64,000 nucleotides of DNA from Perkinsus marinus ATCC 50983 (lineage: Eukaryota > Perkinsozoa > Perkinsida > Perkinsidae), in contig NW_003202973.1 of NCBI RefSeq assembly GCF_000006405.1, forward strand, positions 62,001 to 126,000. Direction: 5' to 3'. Positions 36,866-47,900 of this stretch are shown here, piece by piece. Under the pieces are notes generated by a model. That model was not told where the DNA came from. It saw only the letters and a list, made by a program, of their open reading frames with translations, and did not search any database. Each line of letters opens with the position of its first letter. The stretch's first letter is position 1. The position numbers and the translations under genes are program-made.

Positions 36866-37369
36866 ATGTTATCTTCGGCTGGAGGGACTTTCTTGTCCTT
36901 TTTGCTGGTGGGGTTTTTATGGGGTTCAACGACGCCTTTTTTGAAGGAGAGCTCGAGTGACTCCCTGACTGCGTCTGAATTGCGCCTACCAAAATGGCAG
37001 CAAATCGTCCTCAGTTTGTGGCGCCTGCTAGGGCGGTGGAGGTTTCTGTTGGCCTATGCAGTGAACCAGAGTGGGTCGATTGGCTACTACTACCTTTTGG
37101 GTGAGTTGGGAAAGGTGTGGTATTGTATGCTATTTCAATGGCTCATTTTAGGGAGCCACGATTTGTCGATTGCAGTGCCAGCAGCGAACTCACTTTCCTT
37201 TGGGTTCACAGCTCTAACGGAAGCCTTGTGTTTGAATAAGACACTTCCTGATAGGTTAGTCTTCATCACGATGAGAAGCATTGACATGGTTTTTCTATGT
37301 AGGTATACTATGGCAGGAAGTGTGTTGATTTTATTGGGCGTTTTCCTGTGTCTTTATGGCAAAGTGTGA
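36866..37369 (+). CDS. TMEM234-like small membrane protein
   Basis: Three exons, 36866-37100, 37152-37254, 37303-37369, giving 134 residues, the usual size. VGFLWGSTTPFLKESS near the N-terminus matches the FLWGxTNPxxK signature. AYAVNQSGSIGYYYLLG and LSIAVPAANSLSFGFTALTE match the conserved second and third helices, and AGSVLILLGVFLCLYGKV the last. Four membrane helices, related to the drug/metabolite (EamA-like) fold. Cellular role is poorly known. Confidence 0.87.
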   Translation: MLSSAGGTFLSFLLVGFLWGSTTPFLKESSSDSLTASELRLPKWQQIVLSLWRLLGRWRFLLAYAVNQSGSIGYYYLLGELGKVWYCMLFQWLILGSHDLSIAVPAANSLSFGFTALTEALCLNKTLPDRLVFITMRSIDMVFLCRYTMAGSVLILLGVFLCLYGKV

Positions 37370-37500
37370 TACCGCACCTGTGTGAAGTTATATATCATTG
37401 AATGGTACCATTTCCTGTATATCTACTATGATAAGATCGTGTTAGTGTATGGTTGGAGTGATTACAGTATTGCTATACTTGTCCTTGTCTTCCTTCCATT

Positions 37501-38625
37501 ATGGCGTACATGTTACCACATCTGCATTCTGGCTGGGCGGTCGACCAGGCTATCTTGGGTGAAGAGGAACGGCTGGTCTGCATACGGTAGGAGGTGGCTT
37601 TCATGGTTCCTGATAATTTCTCGAAAAGTTTTCACCCTTGAATGAATTTTATCAACTCGGGCATGGATTGAATAACATTCCGAATTGCAGTGAGAAAGTA
37701 TGTTTTGGTAGCAGGGTGTAAATGAACAAATTTAATAATATTGGAAATGTTGGTATTAGGATTGAAAAATTCAATCGTCTTACTCTCTCTACAAGCCTGG
37801 GGTACAATAATCAAATGGGATGAAGGACCGAACGTTGGAAAATTTGAACGTTGTTTGAGGAAGGAAAATCTTCGGGGTGCGGTATGCTCTGGCGTGTATC
37901 CCAACACCAAACAAGGGTTTGTAATCGATTAACATGGCGAGCGCTATATACATGCTGTGGTAGGGAAGTATGTGGCAGAGCATGTATGTGTCGCTCGGCA
38001 TGTGGAAGCTCGGTGTTGGGTTACATAGCGAGTGGATTTATGGATTCAGATTCGGCCACGACTATGATCCTCAATGCATGCAAATGGATGAGGTTTTGTA
38101 TAATTGTGCGGAGGATGTTAAGAACTTCGCGGCGATCTACTTGGTAGGGAGAGGTCCCGGGTTCGAATCCCACAGATGTCATTATTAGGTTGATACTAGG
38201 GAAGTGCCTGATTTCAATACGATGTATGAGTTGTATGATCCTGTTACAGTTATGTTTTTCTATCGGTAAGTGTATCTCCAGCCCGGAGTCACCCCCGTGT
38301 CACCACTAGCTCACGAGCATTGTTCATGGGAAGACGGAGGCTTTTTGTTTATGGTAGGAATAAACATATGATGATCGATTTGGGCACTGGTAACAACAAC
38401 AAGATCAACTGGCCTATGAACAACAAACAGGTTAGTACCACGACTACTATTTGTAGTTAGAAACATGGATGTCCCCGTAGGAGTTCATTGACATCCTTGA
38501 AGTTATATATAGAGGAGCAAGGAAGGGTCGTGGATTAGTGGTATCACCTAAGGACTACAGTAGGCTCCTCATCTGTATATGGTGGCAAATACGACTACTG
38601 CTTAGGTACGAAGTATAAGTATTAG
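37501..38625 (+). CDS. DIM1/TXNL4A, U5 snRNP 15-kDa spliceosome protein
   Basis: Six exons (37501-37586, 38050-38143, 38189-38265, 38358-38430, 38481-38559, 38606-38625) give exactly 142 residues, the near-universal length. Conserved blocks: MAYMLPHLHSGWAVDQAIL, VCIRFGHDYDPQCMQMDEVL, VPDFNTMYELYDP, KHMMIDLGTGNNNKINWPM, RGARKGRGLVVSPKDYSTKY. This thioredoxin-fold protein of the U4/U6.U5 tri-snRNP is required for pre-mRNA splicing in the nucleus, apt for such an intron-rich genome. The first intron is long (463 nt); the others are about 45-90 nt. Confidence 0.98.
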
Positions 38626-38869
38626 ATTCTATCACAAACACTGTTGGTTGGTATGAAGGTTTGCTGTTTTTGAGTGTTGTGTTGTTGGTTAAATCAACAG
38701 CGGTGGTGATTGCATTTTCGAAGGGAATTAAAAAATTCGGAATTAAGCGCTGAGAATTGAAATTAGCGTTAGTTATGTAATTGTGTTGACATCGTGTTCG
38801 TATGTGGGGTTGTATTTTACGTACTAAATGTAAAGGTTGTGGTAAACCATATAGGAAACTTCCTTTGAA

Positions 38870-41560
38870 ATGCTACCAACGATAGGGGAAAACACCACAC
38901 TGGACGAGTCGATTCCTCCAACATCGGCGAGAGGTCGGTCATCTTCGGCGTCAATGGGCGACTTATCGGCAGCTGATGGTGGAAGGGATTCGCCCGTTTT
39001 CAGTTGTGGTGGAATGGGAGATGAGGAGGCGGTAATTTCGTGGCGCGTGACGGTGAGTATTGTTACTCTAGTGGTATGGTAGATACAGAGAACAGCTGAC
39101 GAGGCTGCGGAGAGTAAATGGAGTGCTGTGAGCAAGGGTTATTATAATGACGCGTACATTATGCAAATGTGCCGGTAGTGCAAGGCTCAGTGTGTTGGTC
39201 ATCAGCAGTGTTGCAATGTTTGTTCGCTTTCCTCAGCTGAGCTCAGGAATTTACTCAATTTCTTTACAGAATTCGTATAGAAACCAAGGAGAATTTGCTC
39301 AAATTTCCTCAGAATTTTCATATTTAGATGTGCATAAATTTTTACACTGGTCGTCAGGCACTGGGCGCATCGTCAACCTGTGATAAACCGGGGGTATTTT
39401 GCTCGAGTGCAGGCTATGAGAAATGCGATATTGGATTTCATAAGTGATGTTAAAACAGAGGGAAAAGATGCGATTCAGGTGGGCGTAATCATCGAGTATG
39501 TGGATGATTGGGAAGAAGGAAACGAGTGGTATTCATTTTTAGATAGTGTCCCTAGGAGCTGGCATTGACACTACTTACTGGTGGCTAAGTGATCAGGAGG
39601 AGATTCGTGGGATCAAACTTAGGTAGGAGGGGCTCAGTCGAGGCTCATCACACTGTGCGCGTCCGAAGTTCAACATGGCCTAGGCAGGCACATATCGATT
39701 CCGTCTAAAACTGTTGCTAATATAAAGTTGATGTTAATGGAGTTTCACCCGTGATATGGGAAGCACTAGTGAAAAATCTTTTTCACGACTACTGCGTAAC
39801 GCAAATATCGCGTTTTTCACCGAGTTTTACGCCATCTTTACGTAAAACGGGTAAAACTCCAATGTATATAATAAAAATATAAAAGGGAATATCCATATAG
39901 TAGTTTATCTACGGTTGTATATATTTTTATAGGGGATCTCAGTATTGGAAAATACGCACATGGTCAACTGCATATGTCGGTGACATTAGTGGAAATTGTG
40001 AGGTAAAATTGAGGAAATTCTTATCGGTTTCTGTGTATTTGTACATCAATTTTATATTTAAACTTATATAATAAGTGAGGGAACTTTTGCACCCAGCTGA
40101 GGAAAGCGAACATATGCTTCATTACTGATCAAACTGGCTTGCCAACTATCACGCCCGGGTGAGATAAACTCCGTAAAGGTACTTCATTTCGTGTGAGGCT
40201 CATGTGAAGTTATCGTAGGTATCTCGAGTTGGACATGCCAGAAGTGGTGGATCGGAAAACGAGTAGTGTGTCTGGGGGGAGTCTTTCGATGAAGTGTGGG
40301 ATTTGAGGTATGATATTGCGGCGAGAGGCGCTGTGGAGCAGACTTGGAAAATCCAAGGACGATCTCGTTATCAAGGATGGTAGGCTGACGTTAGGCTAAA
40401 CTTCCGGAAGGTATGGTAGGGAATCTTTAGGGTGCGGCGCCCGATGTATACGGGCGGACACGTATAGGTCGGCTTGTTGCGACTTGAGGGCTGTGGAGAC
40501 GGTTTCGGGCGCTCTTGGGGAGATAGGTGAGTCTGGCGGCTCTGATGGGATTCTTGTGTGTAGTATCTTCATGGTGTAGGTTTTGCATCCACTGGAGTAC
40601 CGACATTGTTCATCGCTGAGTGTGTATTGGTGTAAGGGTCTGATTTTTGAGAGGCTGTGAGAATGAATTTGTTAAATTGCCAGATATATGCCTCCAGAAT
40701 CGAGTGACAGGTTGTTGTCGTGGATTAGTGGGTCGATCGAAGGAGCTGAATGTCGAGTGCTGGTGTAGGTTTTGATGATAGTTCATTGAAGTTTCACCCA
40801 TTTTACGTGAAGTGGCGTAATACTCTCTGGAAAAAATGATAGTCGTAAAATATTTGTTCTACTACAGGTGAAACTCTATTGTGTTAGGTACGAGCAGTGC
40901 AATCCTGATGACCCATTTGGACGGGTTATGATGGAGAACCTCAAGGGACGAGGATGTCCACTCATAGGGTTGGGAAAGTAAGTCGCACACGGTTGGGAAT
41001 TAGGTCAATGCATGGTATAAACCAATCTTGACGTCTGCGTGATATCCATCATAGGTACCCTACTGTCCAGTCGCAGTGTGAGCGATATGAGTCATTGGGT
41101 TTCCCATATTGCATAGTGAAGGATATGCTTGCAGTATACGATGATACTTTGGTGAGTTTTGTTGGAGTCTTATTCAAGCCTCTCGGGGTCTCAAAATCAA
41201 AATATGGGTCCCGAGTTGCTAGGGAATCATTTGTGTATATCTACTCTGACGTAACGGCGTAAATTTCCATGATGGAATTGGAAGGCGATTCTGGTAGTAG
41301 TGTTGAAAATGAGGAACAATGTGAGGTTAGACTTGCCTGTTTTCAGATGGACGATGTGGATGAGCAGATCCGAGTCGCGCGCCTCGAAATATTTGATGAA
41401 GTTGAGGAGTGGCAGCTGATGATGTAAGGAAATTAGAGGGAGTTTCTAATTGATTTACGATTGCCTTAGGCGACATTACTTCCTACTCCTTGCTAGTACC
41501 ACTAGGAAGGGCATATCTTTCAAGCCTACTCAAAAAAGAGTTCAAACAAGTTTCTCGTAG
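38870..41560 (+). CDS. Leucine carboxyl methyltransferase (LCMT1-like)
   Basis: Exons: 38870-39031, 39083-39174, 39358-39478, 39543-39622, 40219-about 40314, about 40460-40530, about 40680-40765, 40888-40977, 41055-41151, 41347-41423, 41470-41560. Ser-rich N-terminus, then ADEAAESKWSAVSKGYYND, PVINRGYFARVQAMRNAIL, the SAM-binding loop IVSLGAGIDTTYWWLS, YLELDMPEVVDRKTS, YMPPESSDRLLSW, YEQCNPDDPFGRVMMENLKG and the C-terminal EVEEWQLMMRHYFLLLAS. It methylates the C-terminal Leu of PP2A catalytic subunit in the cytosol, regulating holoenzyme assembly. Introns hold MITEs of both families. The middle exon edges (40219-40765) are approximate. Confidence 0.92.
39200..39350 (+). repeat. MITE family B copy in LCMT intron
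   Basis: Truncated copy: gttcgctttcctcagctgag, then gaaaccaaggagaatttgc and ttcctcagaattttcatat, in the intron 39175-39357. Confidence 0.75.
39736..40115. repeat. MITE A and inverted MITE B in the same LCMT intron
   Basis: Family A copy 39736-39862 (tggagtttcacccgtgatat ... acgggtaaaactcca) and inverted family B copy about 39950-40115 (ggaaaatacgcacatggtcaac ... gaggaaagcgaacatatg). Both lie inside intron 39623-40218, inflating it to about 600 nt. Confidence 0.85.
40788..40878 (+). repeat. MITE family A copy, shortened, in LCMT intron
   Basis: tgaagtttcacccattttacgtgaagtggcg ... acaggtgaaactcta, about 90 bp, just before exon 40888. Confidence 0.75.
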
Positions 41561-42122
41561 TATAAGGTGTTCGGGTTAGAAGTCGGGGAGGTTTTCCCTC
41601 AACGCAATCGAAGACTGACTTGTTTCCGAATCTTATATTTTTTTTCCAGGCTGAGTTCTTCTCTGGCATGTCCGGATTGGGTCCTCGATCATGATACTAG
41701 AGTCTTCAATAAGGGTCGAGATCCTAGTTCAGTGACAGATCGCATAGTATCGGAATGATTCCGACGGAATCGTTTTCTTCGTGTCATGTTGTTCGTCAGA
41801 CTGTTCATAAGTCTGGCAAGAGGACAAGAGTCGTTCTTTCGTCTCCCCTTTATCGCCTCTCAGGAAGTCTTATACCCGTAATATACAGTGGCACTGTAAC
41901 AATGTACGTACGGGCTTGCTATCGCCGCTTGGAGTGGGTTCACGATGGACATCGAGCATCCATTTCAACTCGTTATGTCCCCAATTCCCCTTGGGTACTA
42001 CCTGTTGTACAGTTTCCAGAGTTTTAGAAATCCCCGGGTACGCTAAAAGCTTTCAGGAATATAAATTTCTTGTAAGGTTTCTGAAAGTTTCCAAAATGGA
42101 CCAGAAGATGAATGAAATTGTT

Positions 42123-42159
42123 CGTTTTGGTGACGAAAATCATTTTAGTCACCAAAACG
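42123..42159. promoter_or_regulatory. Perfect 12-bp inverted repeat hairpin
   Basis: cgttttggtgac ... gtcaccaaaacg with a 13-base spacer, in the spacer between LCMT and the first bestrophin. Could be a stem-loop in a transcript or a small palindromic site. No gene is assigned. Confidence 0.5.
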
Positions 42160-42599
42160 GATCTCATTTCAGAATATGGTCGAATACAACTGCTATCTAC
42201 GGCTGAAAACTCCATCAATAGTCTTTAGATATCGATGCTCTTTCAACAAACGGCGTGGGTACCTGAAATGCCAGTATTGGAGTAATTCGTGAAAGTTCTG
42301 GAAATTCCTATGTTGTACTGAAGATTAGCCGTCAGCTTTCCAAGACATGAACTCTCTGGAGATGTAACATCTCAGATGTTCAACCCCGTGAGAGAACCGA
42401 GGCGAAGACCGTGGACGAAGTGGTGCCGGGCAGCGTTCGTGGTCACCCCAAACCATCATTCGTTCCATAGAGATGGGTTTCACTCATTCCGGTGGGGAGC
42501 GTAGGAATCAGGACAATCTTCAACGACCTCGTCCACAAGGCAGCCCGATCGTAGAGCTCTAGAGATTCTGCGCGGAGCGTAATGAGCTACCGTCGCCGG

Positions 42600-42880
42600 G
42601 GTCTGAAGACATTTTTTCCCTGTGCTGCAGCTTCGACTCGCAGGGAAACTTGTTCTGCTACTTCTGCAGTACGAGCCTTCTCGCCGTACAGTTGGAGGAT
42701 TTTACACTCTCGATCATACACTCAAATGTTCATGGTTCGGCGGAAAAATGAAGCCAAAAATCGATCTAAGATGGAGTATCAAGATAATAACTGTGGATCG
42801 TTGTGCATCGGGTACATGCTCTGCATGGAAGACGAGGCGGGGGCGTCGCTGAACTTCCTGCACCAAGGCAACCCGTGAGG
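42600..42880 (+). CDS. Possible exon of unknown gene
   Basis: An open frame from about 42622, containing LAGKLVLLLLQYEPSRRTVG and GGKMKPKIDLRWSIK, preceded by a plausible acceptor (tgtgctgcag). No recognised domain and no clear partner exons. It may not be a gene. Confidence 0.25.
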
Positions 42881-43857
42881 GAGGCACTGAGCGGACTGTT
42901 TGCTTATCCCGCCACATTTGTCGGCTGTGAACAGATACATGGATGGAATTTGTTAGTCTGGCTTCGTTCATCATGAATGGATGCCTTGAGTCAATATCCG
43001 ATGTTAATAATCAGTATTATTGGCACATGTGTATTTATGTCGAGTTGTTCGACCATTTTTAATACCACTCTAGTAACAACGGTCTCATCAGTGCTAAGCC
43101 GGTACCCTGAGCTCGCAGCTTAGGATGTCTCGGGATCATTCGGTTCCGCACACCAATCTGAGACATGGATTCCATATCTCAGACTCAGTATTACTAAGCA
43201 AAGTGTAGCTGTGGGAAAGTTCCGGATATAGTGCTTATGCTGCGAGGGGCTTATTACAGGGGGCCGCGCTATTATGCTCGAAAGAGAATCATCGCTTGAA
43301 TTCGCGAACAATCCACGCAATATTGATTGACGATTGCTGTGCATATTCTTTATATAGGTACCCTTCTGTATCGGTCGGCATCAGTTCAGCTATGGAGGCC
43401 ATTGTGCGTGCGTGCACGGACGGAGTACTAACATATTCTCGTTAACTCATCAGCCCTTTTCGATCTTTTTCTGTTCATATTCTACCTTTGTTCTTCCCCG
43501 AGTGTATTTCTTGACTAGACTATGCCATCTCTATCCGTTGCGATCAAAGCTATTCAATCAGTTTGTGTCTAATTTCGTGGCGAGTGACGATGGTCGTTGT
43601 ACACGGTAATGATAATCAGATTAGTAGACTATCGCCTGTTGGTACTAGCATGTAACCGCCCCGGTAGCAATCCATTGATCTGTCGTACTCGCGAGAGCAT
43701 TTCTTTTAGCTCAGTTGATACTAACTTTATTATGGTGGAGACAGCACTGAGCATGGACTGCTTCTGTGGTTGTTTTCGAGACAGTAAAGGCCGCTGTATT
43801 TGTATGATGAGGATCGATCTTATTATTATCCCAACAGTGTGGTTCTAGTTTCCAAGC

Positions 43858-46800
43858 ATGATTACCTATGATAACGATCAGTCAGCTATTCGGCTCATAT
43901 TGCAGCTGTCGGGATCAGTCTTCCCGAGGTCGTTACTTCCAGCGCTCACTGCGGGTTTGATAACATTTGGTAGTATACAATGGCGGGTAGTTGGAAGAGT
44001 TCCATTGGGCCATTGGCATGGGCGACTTCGGTGTGGTGATAGTGTGACGGCTTTATTGATGTCATGTTAGGCCTTGGATTCGAGGTGGCATCACAATGGA
44101 TACCTGCAGAAATCCAACATCCTTTCTCGGTGCAGATATTTGCGATTATCCTCGGTTACGTTATTGTATTTCGTACGAATATGGCGTTGGGGAGGTAGTA
44201 GTAATGGGAAATGCTATAGAAGTACATCTAGGATATCGATTTGAAGTTGTTATGCGTAGTTGATTACTTCGTGCGTTATGGGGAATCCTTGCGGTGCGGG
44301 CAACTTCCGAGTCTAAATCTTCGTTAGGCTTGAGAGCCCAAAATCAAACCCCGTAATCTCTGGTTTATCGTTGTACACTAGGCCTTCGTAACGAAGGGGC
44401 GGAGCTCACTTAGCCCACGTCTATTGATTAGATCAATGAATTTGACATAGGTCCCCGGTTCGATCCCCGGGTAGGACATTTTCCCGCCATTAAAGTTTTT
44501 GGTGTATATCTCTTCGAGCTGTTCGCATAATCGAGTTTTTCGATTTTTTCTCAAAACCTCCGCATATAAAGGAGTCGTTGGGGAGTTATCTGATAGCCTC
44601 CCACGCTTCGTAGTTACGTCAGAGTAATTCTGCACGCACGCACAACGCAAACGTGCCTGTTGTTGCGGTATATGCTCCGCTCGCTCCGCAATGATCAACT
44701 TCACGGCATATGACCGTTATTCTATGAATATAATCACTATGTTCTATCTTGGAACAGTAGGTGTGTTTCAGGCAGACATTTTGACTCAGCGTGCTACACA
44801 CTTGATCGACGCAAAACGCTGAGTTTTCGAATTCGCCCACGGAAAAAATACCCCATTTATAAGGCTCTGAACGATTATAGTCTACTTAGGGCGACTTATT
44901 GGATCATCTTCGGTTTTCATCTGTGCGCTATTGTAGGTATCGAGAGGGAATGACGAGTGTACAGCAGATGGTGTCGAAATGGGGTGATGCGTTTGTTGAG
45001 ATATGCAGCTTTATCACAGTTTCTCGAGAGAAGGTGGACGCCAGGAAGGTGGGAGCTTGTTCGTATCATTGTTGAGGTTTGCCTCGGATGAGGCAAACGG
45101 TGGTTGGTGCTCTCTTAGTGGGAGAGTGTTTTGACGACGATCAGGCGAGGCTTCTCGAGAAATTCAAATACCGTATGGTGCATTGGTTCAGCTTGCTCAA
45201 CGCGGTATCGACGATGTCCCTAAATGGGGGAGAGGTAGCAGCTGAGAGGAGCTCGCTGGGGTCTATAGACTGTGATGTGTGCGAAGTGTGGTAGGTGGAT
45301 CTGACGGAGAGTCTTGTGGATTGTGGTTTGGGGAGTAGTAAGGGTTTGGACGCCTACCACTCCCCGGCTACATCGGCGACTAGTTTCGACTCAGAAGGTA
45401 ATAGTAAGGGGAGGAGACAGTTATTGTGCAAAAATGAAATTGTTGTTGTATTTGGTGTTCCGGAATGTGCACTACTTTTGCAGACTAAATGGGAACCGAA
45501 ATTCGGTTACCGAATTCTTGATTTTCTCATCAGTAGTTGACACGTTTGTGAATTTTCGGGCGAGCGAGATATTCGTCTATGTATAGCTGGTGCGAATTTC
45601 TGGGTTGGAAATCGTAGTGGTATCTGATGACAGGCTCTGTGGATGACTCATCAGCAACGAAGTTGCTCATTGTGGGAGAGTGTACGGAGGAAGAGGTGAT
45701 AACATTCGGGGTGAATATCAGCGTCACGCGCCACGAAATTCGGGGGGTTGGTCTCTGTTGAAATGGTGGTTATAGAAAAAGGCGTTGGCTGATAGAAGCG
45801 ACAAGCCGCTGGTGGTTGCTGGTTGGATCACTGAAGAGATCACCAGAGCCTCTTTGGAGGGCATTCTACTGGTAACAGGGAGAATTTTCGGGCGAGCGCG
45901 CTTTGCATCAGATCCCTCCGCCGATTCTCTCTCGGTGTTATCAGGAGGTGTCTAATGGCATGCTGGGGTATAACCAGGCGTTTAAGGTGGATAGAAAGAT
46001 GGGGTGTAGCCTTGGAGGAATATATGATCGCTTTCCTCAGCTGAGCTCAGAAGTTTCCTATACAGTGTTGGAGGAATATATGATCGCTTTCCTCAGCTGA
46101 GCTCAGAAGTTTCCTATACAGTGTTGGAGGAATATATGTTCGCTTTCCTCAGCTGAGCTCAGCTTTTTTCCTATACAGTGTTGGAGGAATATATGTTTGC
46201 TTTCCTCAGCTGAGCTCAGGAGTTTCCTATACAGTGTTGGAGGAATACATGTTCGCTTTCCTTAGCTGAGCTCAGGAGTTTCCTATACAGTGTTGGAGGA
46301 ATATATGTTCGCTTTCCTCAGCTGAGCTCAGGAGTTTCCTATACAGTGTTGGAGGAATATATGTTCGCTTTCCTCAGCTGAGCTCGGGAGTTTCCTCACT
46401 AATTATAGGAGTTTATATACGAATTAGGGTAGAAGTGTGCAGAAACTGATGGGAATTTCCCAGAATTTCCTCGGGATTTTCATATTGTCTTCAACACATG
46501 TAGTTGACTATGTGCATATTTTCCCACACTTTCCCAAACTCAATACCGCGCGCCACAAAATTCATGCATAGGTCAGCTTGGTGCCCTTCCCGTTTCCCTT
46601 TGCTCAAATGGTGGCCGCCCTGTTGGTGGTTTTCCTGCTTATATTACCAATGATGGTGTTGAGGATGACTCAGAGTAGGTATACTTAGCTGTTTTGGATT
46701 TCCCTGCTACACCCCCTCCTCGGAAGTAGCGTGGTCTACCTCAGGTACTGTCCTGTCGCCGATCCTCTCATTCTTCTGCCTTCTCGGCTATTGGGGCCTT

Positions 46801-47421
46801 AATGAGATTGCGGTAGAGTTGGAAAATCCGTTTGGGGATGATGACAATGACTTGCCGTTAAAGCAAGTTCATACGGTAGTGCTATGTAATCGGCTATTGG
46901 GGTTCGTTTGCTTACTTGCATCTTTGGTGAGATGGAGGGCTAAGGATTTTGATCTTACCATCGATACATTTGGTACACTATGAATTTCCAATGGACTTTC
47001 GGAAGCAGCGAGGTGAATTTTATGATATTTTAAAGCGACTAGTGTGGGCACAAATGGCGACGTAATAGATACCGGCTAATTGAGCTGTTCAGAGGGAGTC
47101 TGTTCTGAGATGGAATCTCCAAATGTGAGTGATCAGGTTTTTGTAAAAGGCATTCGAGATTGCGCAGGAGACCTGACCGGCCTCAACGACGATAGACACG
47201 AGTTGAGTAGGAAATGAATATTTGTGTATACTCGGGAGAGTGTTCTGGCAGGTACTGAATTGAAGAAAATTCATGAGGAATTGGAGGCTCTCGGCGTGCC
47301 CGAGTCACGCTACTTTTCGGAACAGCTGGGAATCGTTGATTTGTCGAGGCTTAGTAAAAGCGAATTGAGAACAAGATTTAACAGCGCTGAGGTTGCGGTC
47401 AGGGTTCACAGGTCCGGCTAA
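43858..47421 (+). CDS. Bestrophin-family anion channel (copy 1)
   Basis: Multi-exon: 43858-43954, 44071-44194, 44937-about 45050, about 45085-45230, others near 45650-45870, about 45910-45990, about 46571-46675, about 46745-46863, 47224-47421. MITYDNDQSAIRLILQLSGS begins the N-terminal helix; HPFSVQIFAIILGYVIVFRT and YREGMTSVQQMVSKWGDAF follow. Then come KYRMVHWFSLLNAVSTMSLN, CYQEVSNGMLGYNQAFK, VPFPFPFAQMVAALLVVF, GYWGLNEIAVELENPFGDD with the acidic NPFGxDxND signature, and a C-terminal helical exon. Bestrophins form pentameric anion channels. The membrane is not known here. Introns hold the tRNA-like repeat copy 2 and a 56-bp array. Confidence 0.9.
44384..44712 (+). repeat. Dispersed repeat with tRNA-like B box, copy 2, in bestrophin intron
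   Basis: Matches 375-700 over about 320 bp, same orientation. It includes cgaaggggcggagctcac at the left, the Pol III-like B box ggttcgatccc, and ends gctccgctcgctccgcaat. It lies in the intron 44195-44936 of bestrophin copy 1. Confidence 0.75.
46010..46535 (+). repeat. Seven-copy 56-bp array plus full family B body in bestrophin intron
   Basis: Units at 56-bp spacing from about 46015, ending in a complete body (taattataggagtttatatacg ... cacatgtagttgactatgtgcatattttcccacact). The intron separates the GYNQAFK and VPFPFPF exons. Confidence 0.95.
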
Positions 47422-47557
47422 TCAAGGTTGTGAACTTGTGAATTGAAAACTCATATTTGTCAACGTGAATAACAGGTGGAATCTGTCGGAGTGAGTGAGG
47501 ACGTTGAGTATTAAATGCATGATTGTTATTATGAGTATGATCATTCAAAGTGCATTG

Positions 47558-47690
47558 ATGAAGTTTCACCCGTTTTATGTGAAGTGGCGTAATACTCTGC
47601 GGAAAAGGTGATATTCGCGGTGATATGCAGTAGTCGTGAAATATATTTTTCACTGGTGTTTTTTTATATAAAACACAATTGATGACGACG
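47558..47690 (+). repeat. MITE family A copy between the bestrophins
   Basis: tgaagtttcacccgttttatgtgaagtggcg ... ttttcactggtgtttttttatat. The right TIR is lost. Confidence 0.75.
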
Positions 47691-47900
47691 ACAGCACAGT
47701 CCTATGGTTTCTATACTGCCATTTTTTTTCAGGCGTATTGCTGAGTTGTCCGGAGGTGGCACGGTTGGAGGAGGATGACGATGATAATGTATTGTTGGGC
47801 ATTTACCATGAGTTCGATTTCTGGTGGAAAACTAATGTGGTGTTTTCGGGCTCCCCTGTGGAGTGTTTTTGAAAGTTGTTGGATTTATGGTATGCGTTGA

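Noticed and set aside
38144..38188. T-arm-like ggtcccgggttcgaatccc in DIM1 intron 2
   Set aside because: No acceptor, D or anticodon stems can be made. The 45-nt intron is too short for a tRNA and the flanks are DIM1 exons.
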